Both the position numbers and the translations under genes were made by a program. Below are positions 28,909 through 38,167 of a DNA stretch of 64,000 nt, in pieces. The stretch covers positions 113,409 to 177,408 of the forward strand of contig JBGAGV010000018.1 of NCBI GenBank assembly GCA_044226525.1, read 5' to 3'. The notes below the pieces were generated by a model. That model saw only the letters and a program-made list of their open reading frames with translations, did not search any database and was not told the origin of the DNA. The first letter of the stretch is position 1. Each line of letters begins with the position of its first letter. The stretch is from VFJQ01 sp044226525 (GTDB lineage Bacteria > Verrucomicrobiota > Verrucomicrobiia > Chthoniobacterales > Chthoniobacteraceae).

Positions 28909-29598
28909 TTACAAGATTTCCACCGGTCTCGCACGGGGCGACCACAGCGCTTCGGCGTATTTCACTCCGCACGCCGCGCCGCGATAACGGGCGATGTTGG
29001 CTTTCGCGATCTGCGACGCATCAACCTCCAACTCATCGTAAGGTTTGTTGCGCACGAAGGCCATCAGTTGCCCGAGCCACTCCATGGCCGAGGGCCATGT
29101 TTCGGTCACATCGACGAAAGTATTGGGCTCGAACCCAATGGTGTGGCCCGGCCCATTGTCATAACTATAAAGGCGGGACGGCAGCTTGATCTTATCGAGT
29201 CCGAGAATGCGATCCGCCTGCGGGATGGCCGCTTTGCAAATCGCCGCGGCCGCTTCGTGATCGGGGTGGTTGTCGCGATTCCACAGCATGAACGCGACAT
29301 CCGGCTGCACCTCGGCGACGACTTTCGCCACCGCGAGTTTCGTCTCCTCATTCAACGAGAAGCGGCCCGAGGCGTAATCGAGAAACCGCATCTCGATGCC
29401 GTGGAAATGGGCAAGCTCCCTACTGACTTCGAGCAACTGCTGCTCGCGACCCTTCACGGGCGGCCAGTTGGTGTAATCGCCGATGAGCGATAACACCACC
29501 ACACGGTATTCCTTCGCGACGGCCTGGAGGAGAATGCCGGGAATTCCAAAAACGCAGTCGTCGTAATGCGCGCCGGTGGCGAGGAGGGTTTTGGGCAT
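28909..29598 (-). CDS. PIG-L family deacetylase-like protein
   Basis: 229 residues with the LmbE/PIG-L fold. The metal-site motif is GAHYDDCVFG (H11, D13, D14) in place of the usual AHPDDE, so the Glu after the Asp pair is Cys; the other metal ligand is in NRDNHPDHEAAA. The family removes N-acetyl groups from sugars, for example N-acetylglucosamine conjugates. Variants without the Glu occur in related proteins. The gene ends 42 bases before the SHD1 gene and diverges from folD. The substrate is not known. Confidence 0.8.
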   Translation of the reverse strand: MPKTLLATGAHYDDCVFGIPGILLQAVAKEYRVVVLSLIGDYTNWPPVKGREQQLLEVSRELAHFHGIEMRFLDYASGRFSLNEETKLAVAKVVAEVQPDVAFMLWNRDNHPDHEAAAAICKAAIPQADRILGLDKIKLPSRLYSYDNGPGHTIGFEPNTFVDVTETWPSAMEWLGQLMAFVRNKPYDELEVDASQIAKANIARYRGAACGVKYAEALWSPRARPVEIL

Positions 29599-29672
29599 GA
29601 GTTTCGTTTTACGTTCAGCTACGACGCTTTTCGAGCTTCGATTTTTTTGGAAGCCGGTCCACGTTGCCCCCC

Positions 29673-30566
29673 ATGCAACTCATCGACGGAAAAGCCATCG
29701 CAGCCAAGATCAACGAGGAGAACCGCGCGGCCATCGCCGAACTGGCGGCGCGCGGAGTAAAGCCCGGGCTTGCCGTCGTGCTCGTCGGGCAGGATCCCGC
29801 TTCGCAGGCCTACGTGCGCAACAAGGACAAGACCGCGAAGGAACTGGGTCTGCATTCGGTGAAGCACGAGCTTCCCGCCGACACGACACAGGAAGCGCTG
29901 ATCGCACTCGTCGAATCCCTCAATATCGATCCGCTCGTCCACGCCGTCCTCGTGCAATCGCCCCCACCGGCGCACATCGACGAGCGTGCGGTGGTCGAAG
30001 CCATTGATCCGCGCAAGGATGTGGACGGCTTTCATCCAGTGAACGTCGGCAAGCTCGCGCTCGGCGATGCGGACGCCTTTGTGCCCTGCACCCCGTTGGG
30101 CTGTCAGCGCCTGCTGGTGGAGAGCGGCATCGAGACGCGCGGTGCCCGCGTGGTGGTGCTGGGGCGCTCGATGATCGTCGGCAAACCGCTTGCACTGCTT
30201 CTCTCTGCAAAAGGCCCGGGCGGCGACGCGACCGTTACGATCGCCCACAGCCGCACGCGCGATCTCGCCGCGGTCTGCCGCGAAGCGGATATTCTCATCG
30301 CCGCGATCGGGCAACCGGAGTTTGTGAAGGCCGACATGGTGCGCGAAGGCGCGGTGGTGATCGACGTGGGTATCAACCGCGTCAGCGACCCGACTTCGCC
30401 GAAAGGCAGCAAGCTCGTCGGCGATGTCGCTTTTGCCGAAGTCGCGCCGAAGTGCCGCGCGATCACACCCGTGCCCGGCGGCGTCGGCCCCATGACGATC
30501 GCGATGCTGATGCACAACACGATCGCAAGCGCGCGACGCTGGACGGATCGTCCCGGCGTGCGCTAG
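29673..30566 (+). CDS. folD: Bifunctional methylenetetrahydrofolate dehydrogenase/cyclohydrolase
   Basis: 297 residues from the ATG at 29673. All signature regions are present: SQAYVRNKDKTAKELG with the catalytic Lys, VQSPPPAHIDERAVVEAIDPRKDVDGFHPVN, PCTPLGCQRLL, and the NADP-binding VVVLGRSMIVGKPLALLL. It interconverts 5,10-methylene-, 5,10-methenyl- and 10-formyl-tetrahydrofolate in the cytoplasm. It is followed after 32 bases by glpK and may be co-transcribed. A TTG nine bases upstream is less likely as start. Confidence 0.95.
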   Translation: MQLIDGKAIAAKINEENRAAIAELAARGVKPGLAVVLVGQDPASQAYVRNKDKTAKELGLHSVKHELPADTTQEALIALVESLNIDPLVHAVLVQSPPPAHIDERAVVEAIDPRKDVDGFHPVNVGKLALGDADAFVPCTPLGCQRLLVESGIETRGARVVVLGRSMIVGKPLALLLSAKGPGGDATVTIAHSRTRDLAAVCREADILIAAIGQPEFVKADMVREGAVVIDVGINRVSDPTSPKGSKLVGDVAFAEVAPKCRAITPVPGGVGPMTIAMLMHNTIASARRWTDRPGVR

Positions 30567-30598
30567 CGTCCAGCTCCTCCAAAGCCCCCTCTCCCCCC

Positions 30599-32113
30599 AT
30601 GCCTTTCATCCTCGCCCTCGACCAGGGCACGACTAGTTCGCGTGCCATCGTCTTTGATCACGAAGGTTCCATCCGCGCCGTGGCGCAGCAGGAATTTCGG
30701 CAAATCTTTCCGCAAGCCGGCTGGGTCGAGCACGACGCGAAAGAAATCTGGCAGACGCAGTTCGACACAGCGCGCGAGGTGTTGGCCAAAGGGGGACTGA
30801 AGGCCGCCGACATCGCGGCCATCGGCATCACCAATCAACGCGAGACTACCGTGGTTTGGGACCGCCGCACGGGCGAGCCGATTCACCATGCCATCGTATG
30901 GCAGGACCGCCGAACCGCCGGTTTCTGCGACGAATTGAAAACGGCGGGACACGCCGAGGCGATCCAGCAACGTGCGGGTCTTGTCATCGACGCTTATTTC
31001 TCTGGCAGCAAAGTGCGCTGGCTCCTCGATCACGTGCCCGGTGCGCGTGAACGCGCGGAACGCGGCGAACTGGCTTTCGGCACGATCGACTCCTGGCTGA
31101 TCTGGAATCTCACCGGTGGCGCACGGCATGTCACCGATCCCTCGAACGCATCACGCACCATGCTCTACCATCTGCGCAACGGGTGGGATGACGAATTGCT
31201 GCGGATCATCGGCGTCCCACGCTCGATGCTACCCGAAGTGCGCCCTTCGAGTGAGGTTTACGCCGAGACCGCCCCCGGCCTTTTCGACGGACCGATCAAG
31301 ATCGCAGGCATCGCGGGCGATCAGCAGGCCGCTCTTTTCGGTCAGAATTGTTTCACCCGCGGCCTCGCCAAGAACACCTACGGCACCGGTTGTTTTATGC
31401 TGATGAATATCGGCACGGAGCCGATGATTTCGAAGCACAAGCTACTCACCACCGTCGCGTGGGAGCAGGGCGGGCGGACCGAATTTGCCCTCGAAGGCAG
31501 CGTCTTCATCGGCGGCGCAGTGGTGCAGTGGTTGCGCGATGGGCTCGGAATCATCAAGTCCGCTTCGGAAATCGAAGCGCTCGCCGCGACGGTTCCGGAT
31601 TGCGGCGGCGTCTATCTGGTGCCGGCCTTCGCTGGTCTCGGCGCACCGCATTGGGATCAATATGCACGTGGCACGATCACCGGTCTTACGCGCGGCACCA
31701 CGGCGGCGCACCTGGCGCGGGCCGCTCTTGAAGGCATCGCCTTCCAGGTGGCCGATGTGCTGGAGGTGATGAAACAAGATTCCGGCATCGCGATGAATGG
31801 CCTGCGCGTCGATGGCGGCGCGTGCGCCAACAATCTGCTCATGCAATTCCAGGCCGACGTGCTGCAGGTGCCGGTAGTGCGCCCCACGGTTATCGAGACA
31901 ACCGCGCTCGGCGCCGCGTATCTCGCCGGGCTCGCGGTCGGATTCTGGAAAAATCGCGCTGAAGTCGAGCGAGCGTGGCAGGTGGAGCGCACCTTTGAGC
32001 CGCAGATGAGCATCGACGAAGCCGCGCATCGGCGCTCGCGCTGGACCGAGGCATTGCGCCGCGCCTCGGATTGGGAAGAACGCACGACGGTGAAGGTTTC
32101 GCCGTCCATCTAA
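30599..32113 (+). CDS. glpK: Glycerol kinase
   Basis: 504 residues, the family's usual length. Start MPFILALDQGTTSSRAIVFD contains the phosphate-binding loop; FGKY-type signatures follow (GITNQRETTVVW, GTGCFMLMNIG, GGACANNLLMQFQAD). Phosphorylates glycerol to glycerol-3-phosphate in the cytoplasm. The gap to glpD is 7 bases, so the two form a glycerol catabolic operon. No glycerol facilitator gene is seen in the window. Confidence 0.96.
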   Translation: MPFILALDQGTTSSRAIVFDHEGSIRAVAQQEFRQIFPQAGWVEHDAKEIWQTQFDTAREVLAKGGLKAADIAAIGITNQRETTVVWDRRTGEPIHHAIVWQDRRTAGFCDELKTAGHAEAIQQRAGLVIDAYFSGSKVRWLLDHVPGARERAERGELAFGTIDSWLIWNLTGGARHVTDPSNASRTMLYHLRNGWDDELLRIIGVPRSMLPEVRPSSEVYAETAPGLFDGPIKIAGIAGDQQAALFGQNCFTRGLAKNTYGTGCFMLMNIGTEPMISKHKLLTTVAWEQGGRTEFALEGSVFIGGAVVQWLRDGLGIIKSASEIEALAATVPDCGGVYLVPAFAGLGAPHWDQYARGTITGLTRGTTAAHLARAALEGIAFQVADVLEVMKQDSGIAMNGLRVDGGACANNLLMQFQADVLQVPVVRPTVIETTALGAAYLAGLAVGFWKNRAEVERAWQVERTFEPQMSIDEAAHRRSRWTEALRRASDWEERTTVKVSPSI

Positions 32114-32120
32114 ACCTCGC

Positions 32121-33680
32121 ATGAACCGCGACGCCTTTTTCCAACGCCTCGCCGATCGGAAAGAGCCCTGGGACCTCGCCGTGGTCGGCGGAGGCGCGAC
32201 CGGCATGGGCATCGCGGTGGATGCCGCCTCGCGTGGCTACCGCGTGGTGTTGCTCGAGCAGAGCGACTTCGGCAAGGGCACGTCCAGCCGCTCGACCAAG
32301 CTCGTGCACGGCGGCGTGCGTTACCTCCAGCAGGGCAACGTATCGCTCGTCATGGAGGCGCTGAAGGAGCGTGGACTGCTCCTCCAAAATGCGCCGCATC
32401 TCGTGCACGATCTCGAATTCATCGTGCCGAACTATGCGTGGTGGGAGGCGCCCTTCTACGGCATCGGCCTCAAGGTGTATGACCTCCTCGCGGGCAAATA
32501 TGGGTTCGGCCCATCGGAATTGCTTTCGCGCGAGGAAACGCTCGCGCGGATTCCCACGCTCGAGCAGGACGGCCTGCGTGGGGGGGTGAAGTATCACGAC
32601 GGGCAGTTCGACGACGCGCGCCTGCTCATCAACCTCGCCCAGACCGCAGCGGAACAGGGTGCCTGCGTGCTCAACTACACGCGTGTCACCTCGCTCGTGA
32701 AAGACCCTGAAGGTTTCGTTTCCGGCCTCGCTTTCCGCGACGAAGAAACCGGCGCGACTCACACGCTCGCCGCCCGCTGCGTCATCAATGCCACCGGCGC
32801 GTTTTGCGACGCCCTGCGCGCCATGGACGAGCCCGGTGCCGCGCCGATGATCGCGCCAAGCCAGGGCGTCCACATCGTGCTCAGCCGCGAGTTCCTTCCC
32901 GGCCACACCGCCATCATGGTCCCCCATACGCGCGACGGGCGGGTGATGTTCGCCATCCCGTGGCACGACCACGCGCTCGTCGGCACTACGGACACGCCCA
33001 TCCCCGAGGTTTCCCTCGAACCGGCGCCGCTCGAACAGGAAGTCGATTTCATTCTCGAGACGGCGAGCAGCTACCTCTCCCGCGTGCCGACCAAGGCCGA
33101 TATTCTCAGCGTGTTCACGGGCATCCGGCCCTTGGTGAAGGCGGGCGAAGGCTCGAACACCGCGACTCTTTCCCGCGACCATACGATTCACATTTCCTCG
33201 TCCGGCCTGCTCACCATCGCGGGAGGAAAGTGGACGACTTATCGGAGGATGGCCGAGGATGCGGTCGATCACGCCATCGTGCTCGCGCGGCTCACCGAGC
33301 GACCGTGCGTGACGCGCGATCTGCACATCCACGGCTTCCACCGCCATGCCGCCGACTTCGGCGCACTCGGCATCTACGGCTCCGACGCCATCGGCATCCG
33401 CGAACTCCTTCGCAAAAACCCCGCACTCGGCGAACCGCTGCACAGCGCCCTGCCCATCGTCGGCGCGGAAGTCATCTGGGCGGCGCGGCACGAGCAGGCT
33501 CGCACCGTGGAAGATGTCCTCGCCCGCCGGACCCGCGCTCTCTTTCTCAATCGCGAAGCGGCGCTCGCGATGGCCCCCACCGTCGCACGACTGCTGGCCA
33601 CGGAACTCGACCGCGAAGCCGCGTGGCAGGAATCGCAGCTCGCCTCCTTCTCCGAAGTGGCCTCCCACTACGCGGCGTAG
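32121..33680 (+). CDS. glpD: Aerobic-type glycerol-3-phosphate dehydrogenase
   Basis: 519 residues of the FAD-dependent GlpD family: N-terminal dinucleotide motif DLAVVGGGATGMGIAVDAAS, then TSSRSTKLVHGGVRYLQQG, the IPWHDHALVGTTDTP region and C-terminal helical domain. Oxidises glycerol-3-phosphate to dihydroxyacetone phosphate at the membrane, passing electrons to quinone. It ends at 33680, directly against the stop codon of the convergent MscS gene, with no space for an independent terminator between them. Confidence 0.95.
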   Translation: MNRDAFFQRLADRKEPWDLAVVGGGATGMGIAVDAASRGYRVVLLEQSDFGKGTSSRSTKLVHGGVRYLQQGNVSLVMEALKERGLLLQNAPHLVHDLEFIVPNYAWWEAPFYGIGLKVYDLLAGKYGFGPSELLSREETLARIPTLEQDGLRGGVKYHDGQFDDARLLINLAQTAAEQGACVLNYTRVTSLVKDPEGFVSGLAFRDEETGATHTLAARCVINATGAFCDALRAMDEPGAAPMIAPSQGVHIVLSREFLPGHTAIMVPHTRDGRVMFAIPWHDHALVGTTDTPIPEVSLEPAPLEQEVDFILETASSYLSRVPTKADILSVFTGIRPLVKAGEGSNTATLSRDHTIHISSSGLLTIAGGKWTTYRRMAEDAVDHAIVLARLTERPCVTRDLHIHGFHRHAADFGALGIYGSDAIGIRELLRKNPALGEPLHSALPIVGAEVIWAARHEQARTVEDVLARRTRALFLNREAALAMAPTVARLLATELDREAAWQESQLASFSEVASHYAA

Positions 33681-35189
33681 CTACAACTCGAAGAATCCGT
33701 AAAGCCGCCGCAGAAAGCTCTCCTTGTAACGCGCGGCGGTCTCCGTCTTTTCGCTCTCGCTCATCGTGGACTCAATAATGCCGTCCACCTCCATCTTCCG
33801 CTTCGCCAGAATCTCGGAGAGTCGCTCGAGCAGATTCTGATTTTCTGCCAGAATGTCCGCGAGGGTTTCCTTGCCGATCTCCCACATTTCGCAATCGGTG
33901 CGCGCTTGGACCGTGGCGGTGCGCACCTCGCCGGTGAGCAGGCTCATTTCGCCGCAGTAGTCGCCATCGCGGAGCGTCGCGACGTGTTTTTCCACCCCGC
34001 CAACCTGCAGGTAAACCTCTGCCTGCCCATGCACGAGGATGAACATCGAGCGACCCTCATCGCCTTGATTGATGATATGCTCACCGCGGCCAAACCGGAG
34101 CAGCCGCGCATCGGCCAGCAGACGACCGAGCTGGCTGGGGCTGAGGAGCTGGAGGAATGGCTGCCGGCGTAGTGAGGTGTGCGCGATCGCGAGCGCATCG
34201 CCCCCTTCCTTTTTCGGCCGTTCGATCTGCACTGTGCGGATGGGAAAGGGAATTTTCAGCCCGGCTCGCTGCGCTTCATACCAGACGTTCGTCCGCACCG
34301 CGTCGCAGATCGGGTTGTATTTGCTCTCATCTTCCATCCAGAAGCGGATCTCGTAGATGATGGCGCTTTCCCCGTAGTCGCGGAGAAAAACTCTCGGCTC
34401 TGGATTGGCGAGCACCCCTTGCGCCGTCGCCGCCGCGTGCTTGAGGCAGTCCTTCACCTGATTCGGCGGCGTGCTGTATTCGAATCCCACCTGGATCCGG
34501 ATGCCGTGAACGCGATCGGGATAGGTCAGGTTCGTAATGGTGGTGCCTACGATGTGCCGGTTGGGGATGTCGTAATAGATGTTGTCGTTATCGCGGCAGC
34601 GGGTGGAGCGCCAGTTCACCTCCATGACCTCCACGTGTTTATTATCGACGATGAGCCAGTCGCCGATCCGGAAAGGCTTGCCGACTTCGATGGAGATGCC
34701 TGCGATGACGTTGCCCAGCAAGTCCTGCATCGCAAAACCGATGACGCCGACGACGACGGTGGAACCAAGCACTGCACCCTGGATAGAGACTCCGTAAACC
34801 CCACCGAGCGCCAGCAGCACCGCCGACACGAAAATGACCAGCGCAAGGACCTGGCTGAGAAACTTGGGCGGTTGCGAATGGTGCCTTCTCTCAAACCAAA
34901 GCTCCCAAATGAAACGCCGCACCAGCGCGATCACCAGAAACGATCCCAGCACGATCATCGCCGCGCGGAGATTCATCATGACCGTCTGCCTCCGCGCAAA
35001 CTCGACCTGGAAGAGTTCGAGAGGGGCCCACGCCGCGACGACAATGCTGAAGAACAAATACGCCGGCCCGATTCGCACCTGCTGGTCACGCTTCAGCCAT
35101 CGCCCCAGGATGACCAGCACGACGAAGACCAGCGGCACGATGGCCGCTTCGATGAGAAGCGATTCTGTGCGCGGAAGGACGCCAGGCAT
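33681..35189 (-). CDS. MscS-family channel with C-terminal cyclic-nucleotide-binding domain
   Basis: 502 residues. Four or so N-terminal membrane segments (LIEAAIVPLVFVVLVILGRWL and others), the MscS pore-lining and beta domain (GFAMQDLLGNVIAGISIEVG, IGDWLIVD, NIYYDIPNRHIVGTTI), then a cNMP-binding domain at about 345-470 with the phosphate-binding-cassette-like GDYCGEMSLLTGEVRTATV. The canonical Arg of the cassette is present (TGEVRTATV). A helical tail follows. This resembles bacterial cyclic-nucleotide-gated channels of the MscS superfamily. It may be the last gene of the GntR operon (67 bases after the aminotransferase) or independent. Confidence 0.85.
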   Translation of the reverse strand: MPGVLPRTESLLIEAAIVPLVFVVLVILGRWLKRDQQVRIGPAYLFFSIVVAAWAPLELFQVEFARRQTVMMNLRAAMIVLGSFLVIALVRRFIWELWFERRHHSQPPKFLSQVLALVIFVSAVLLALGGVYGVSIQGAVLGSTVVVGVIGFAMQDLLGNVIAGISIEVGKPFRIGDWLIVDNKHVEVMEVNWRSTRCRDNDNIYYDIPNRHIVGTTITNLTYPDRVHGIRIQVGFEYSTPPNQVKDCLKHAAATAQGVLANPEPRVFLRDYGESAIIYEIRFWMEDESKYNPICDAVRTNVWYEAQRAGLKIPFPIRTVQIERPKKEGGDALAIAHTSLRRQPFLQLLSPSQLGRLLADARLLRFGRGEHIINQGDEGRSMFILVHGQAEVYLQVGGVEKHVATLRDGDYCGEMSLLTGEVRTATVQARTDCEMWEIGKETLADILAENQNLLERLSEILAKRKMEVDGIIESTMSESEKTETAARYKESFLRRLYGFFEL

Positions 35190-35256
35190 TAAGGTGATTT
35201 ATAAAACCGCCCGCCCGGCGGCAAGACGCATCACAAGCTCCCCGTGGATTTCCGCC

Positions 35257-36579
35257 TCAGCGCAGCAACTCGCGCAAGGCGTCGTCCGTCGCCTCGATCG
35301 TTCGATCGATGTCCGCTTCGCTGTGCGCAAAGCTAATGCTGCCCTGCTTCACGATGACCGGGAAATGATAGATACCGCGCTCGATGAGTGCGCGGCGATA
35401 GCGGGTGTCGAACCCGGCGTCGTGGTGATCGAGAATATCTTCCCAATCACGCGGCTCCGTCCCGGTGAAATAGACGCAACTCGCGCTACCAACGCGGGAG
35501 ATGATCGCCGGCACGCCATGCTTGGAGAAGAGTTCCCGCTGTCCTTCCTCGAGTCGTCGCGCGAGGCGTTCGAGGTGCCCATACACATCGAGCTTCGGAT
35601 CGAGCAGTTTGCGCAGGCACGCTACCGCCGCGGCTACCGGCACCGGATGGCAGTTGTAAGTGCCTGCGATGAGAACCCGTCGCTTCGGATCGGGATCGAC
35701 CGCGAGATCCATCAGCGCGGCCTTTCCGGCGAGCGCCGCGAGGGGAAAGCCGTTCGCGACCGCCTTGCCATACGTTGACAAATCGGCCGTGACACCGGCG
35801 ACTGCTTGATAGCCACCGAGGCTGGCCCGGAAGCCGGTCTTCACCTCGTCGAAAATCAGCACGAAGCCGTGGCGATCCGCGAGTGCACGAAGCCCAGCGA
35901 GATAGCCGGGCTCCGGTTTGATCACCCCGATGTTTTGCAGAACCGGCTCGGTGATGAGGGCGGCAATCGGATGTTTGCTGACGACGCGTTCGACCGCTTC
36001 CAGGTCATTAAACGGCACCGCATGCGTGAGCACCAGCTCCTCCGGTGGAATCCCTGCCGTGATCGGCGCCCGCGGATATTCCCCGTTTTGGACTTCACCC
36101 AGTTCCACGCGCGGCGTCATCAGATTCATCGCCACCGCGTTGTGATGCCCGTTGTAGCCGCCCTGCATCTTGATGACGTGCGAACGACCGGTCCAGGCCC
36201 GTGCGACGCGAATGGCCTGCTGTGTGGCTTCCGAGCCCGTGTTGAAAAACTGCACCTTGTCCGCATGAGGCACGGCACGCAGGAAGAGCTCTGCGAGTTC
36301 ACCCTCCTCGCGCGTCGGACCGGTGCCATAGTTGGAAAGCCCATCCTGCATCGCCTTCGTCACTGCGGCGATCTGGTCATCATCATTGTGACCAAGCAGA
36401 TAAGGCGCAAAGCCCGCATGATAGTCGATGTATTCGTGTCCATCGATATCCCAAAGCCGCGAACCCTTGGCGCGGACGAAAGCGATCACCGGATCGGCTT
36501 TGCGGTTGAGCGAGGCGAGCCCGCCCGGGATCAGGCGGGCGTTGTGTTGGAGGAGTTGTTCGGATTGAGGCCAGGACAT
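35257..36579 (-). CDS. Class III aminotransferase, glutamate-1-semialdehyde aminomutase-like
   Basis: 440 residues of the fold-type I PLP family. Seen: RLWDIDGHEYIDYHAGFAPYLLGH near the N-terminus, GSEATQQAIRVARAWTGR, LIFDEVKTGFRASLGG (PLP-binding Asp), and the Schiff-base Lys in STYGKAVANGFPLAAL. It resembles glutamate-1-semialdehyde mutase, but its place behind a glycosidase, an MFS importer and a GntR regulator suggests a catabolic aminotransferase rather than haem synthesis. It starts 25 bases after the glycosidase gene. Substrate unknown. Confidence 0.82.
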   Translation of the reverse strand: MSWPQSEQLLQHNARLIPGGLASLNRKADPVIAFVRAKGSRLWDIDGHEYIDYHAGFAPYLLGHNDDDQIAAVTKAMQDGLSNYGTGPTREEGELAELFLRAVPHADKVQFFNTGSEATQQAIRVARAWTGRSHVIKMQGGYNGHHNAVAMNLMTPRVELGEVQNGEYPRAPITAGIPPEELVLTHAVPFNDLEAVERVVSKHPIAALITEPVLQNIGVIKPEPGYLAGLRALADRHGFVLIFDEVKTGFRASLGGYQAVAGVTADLSTYGKAVANGFPLAALAGKAALMDLAVDPDPKRRVLIAGTYNCHPVPVAAAVACLRKLLDPKLDVYGHLERLARRLEEGQRELFSKHGVPAIISRVGSASCVYFTGTEPRDWEDILDHHDAGFDTRYRRALIERGIYHFPVIVKQGSISFAHSEADIDRTIEATDDALRELLR

Positions 36580-36604
36580 GATGGATGAAAACTTTGAGGG
36601 GAGT

Positions 36605-38167
36605 TCAGGGTGCGATGTAGAGCGCGCTGAAACGCGCTTTGGTATTCTGATCCCCGACGAAGGTCCCCTTGATATGAACTCGTCCGGGGAAACCAGAGAC
36701 GACCGGTTGACCTTTCCAGACGACCGGGGTTTGAAATCCGCCCTGCGTGATCACCGCCGCATCCGCCCCCGCAAATCCCGCTAGCGGACGCTCATGTTCG
36801 TCGAGGAGTTCGAGCTTCAGTGCGGAGGCTTCGCTTAGCCCATCGGCATTGAGATAAATTCGCGCCTGCGGAGGCAGGATGAGCGCAGCGGTGATGAATT
36901 CGCTCTGGATCACCGGCAGTTGATAATCCCCCTTCCCTTTGCCGACCTCTTCCACCACGAGATCGCCAAACCGATCACGGGGCAGCGTGGCGATGCCTAC
37001 TCCACCTCGCGCGGGTGAATCCTTGGAGTGCCGCGGGTCCCACGAGCCGTAATAGATGAACGTCTGATGGCCGATATTTTCGAAGCCCTGTCCCTGGATC
37101 ACGCCACCCTGATCCCACGCACCGTCCTCGCCCCGGCGGAGAAAGGTCCACTCGTGCGCCGGTTCGCGGAAGTTCAGTCCATCGTTACTCACGACAAAAC
37201 CAAGGTCGATGGTGATATCCTTCCATTCTTTCGCGCCGTGCCACTGCCCATAGATACCTAATAACACATTGCCTCGATTCCAAACACTGAACCCTTCGTG
37301 GCACTGCTCCGCTTCGAGGCTATGCCCAGGACCGAGGATCGTGTGCTGTGGCTCACGCACAAAGCTAATGCTGCTCGTCTGCGACCAGTTCACAAAATCA
37401 GCGGAGCGGTAAAGTCGCGTCACCCGCCCGTGATACGGACGGGGGGCATTCATCGCATTCTGGCCGCTGATATAGAACATCCCATCCCACCGATACAGGC
37501 CGCCGCATGGCTCGAAATGCACCGCCGGCAGGACCAGATCTTTCTCCTGCAGTTCCGCTTTCAATGGCTTTGCTTCGGTGAGGAGCTTCCACGTCAGCCC
37601 ATCCGGACTCGCATAAGGCGCCAGGGTTCCCAGCCGCGTATTGTGCCGAAAATAGACATGTGCGGACATCTTATACCGGCGTTCCAGGTTCGGATCATCC
37701 GGGTCTTTGATCACCTTCAAGTTCACAAAACCCAGCGCGGGATCGATCGCGACGAGATTATTATGCTTGTTGCCGCCATATTTCACCAGCCCGAGGACGG
37801 GCTTGGTCCATTTGATCCCGTCCTCGCTCTCGGCATAAGCCGGCCGCCAGCGGGCTGAAGCCACGCGGTTCGACTGGTCATCGTCGTAGGCCACATACCA
37901 CAGGCGATACTTCCCGTTCTCGCGGAGGATCGAGCCGTAAAATTGCACTCCCATCGCGTCGGGCGTCCCCGGTGCTCCACGCGGCACAACTGGATTGGCC
38001 GGATGCCGCTCGGGCGTTCGCATTTCAAGCCGCACATTTTGCGTGTAGGGAATCGAGACCTGATCGAAGGCGAACAGCGTCGTTACCTTCGTTTCATCGA
38101 AAAGTTCCGCACCGTGGCTAATACCAATCGACAGGAGACAGAAAATGGAGGCTGTTCGCAGGTTCAC
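36605..38167 (-). CDS. Secreted beta-propeller glycoside hydrolase-like protein
   Basis: 520 residues from a GTG at 38165-38167, which overlaps the MFS gene's stop as GTGA; the longer upstream frame reads through the MFS gene and is rejected. A signal-like N-terminus (LRTASIFCLLSIGISHGAEL) precedes a five-bladed propeller of GH32/GH43-clan appearance: MGVQFYGSILRENGKYRLWY, RPAYAESEDGIKWTKP, APYASPDGLTWKLL, FVNWSQTSS, and WTFLRRGEDGAWDQGGVIQG. The C-terminus (about 420-520) is a beta-sandwich-like region. Which family and which sugar cannot be stated. Part of the gntR operon. Confidence 0.72.
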   Translation of the reverse strand: MNLRTASIFCLLSIGISHGAELFDETKVTTLFAFDQVSIPYTQNVRLEMRTPERHPANPVVPRGAPGTPDAMGVQFYGSILRENGKYRLWYVAYDDDQSNRVASARWRPAYAESEDGIKWTKPVLGLVKYGGNKHNNLVAIDPALGFVNLKVIKDPDDPNLERRYKMSAHVYFRHNTRLGTLAPYASPDGLTWKLLTEAKPLKAELQEKDLVLPAVHFEPCGGLYRWDGMFYISGQNAMNAPRPYHGRVTRLYRSADFVNWSQTSSISFVREPQHTILGPGHSLEAEQCHEGFSVWNRGNVLLGIYGQWHGAKEWKDITIDLGFVVSNDGLNFREPAHEWTFLRRGEDGAWDQGGVIQGQGFENIGHQTFIYYGSWDPRHSKDSPARGGVGIATLPRDRFGDLVVEEVGKGKGDYQLPVIQSEFITAALILPPQARIYLNADGLSEASALKLELLDEHERPLAGFAGADAAVITQGGFQTPVVWKGQPVVSGFPGRVHIKGTFVGDQNTKARFSALYIAP

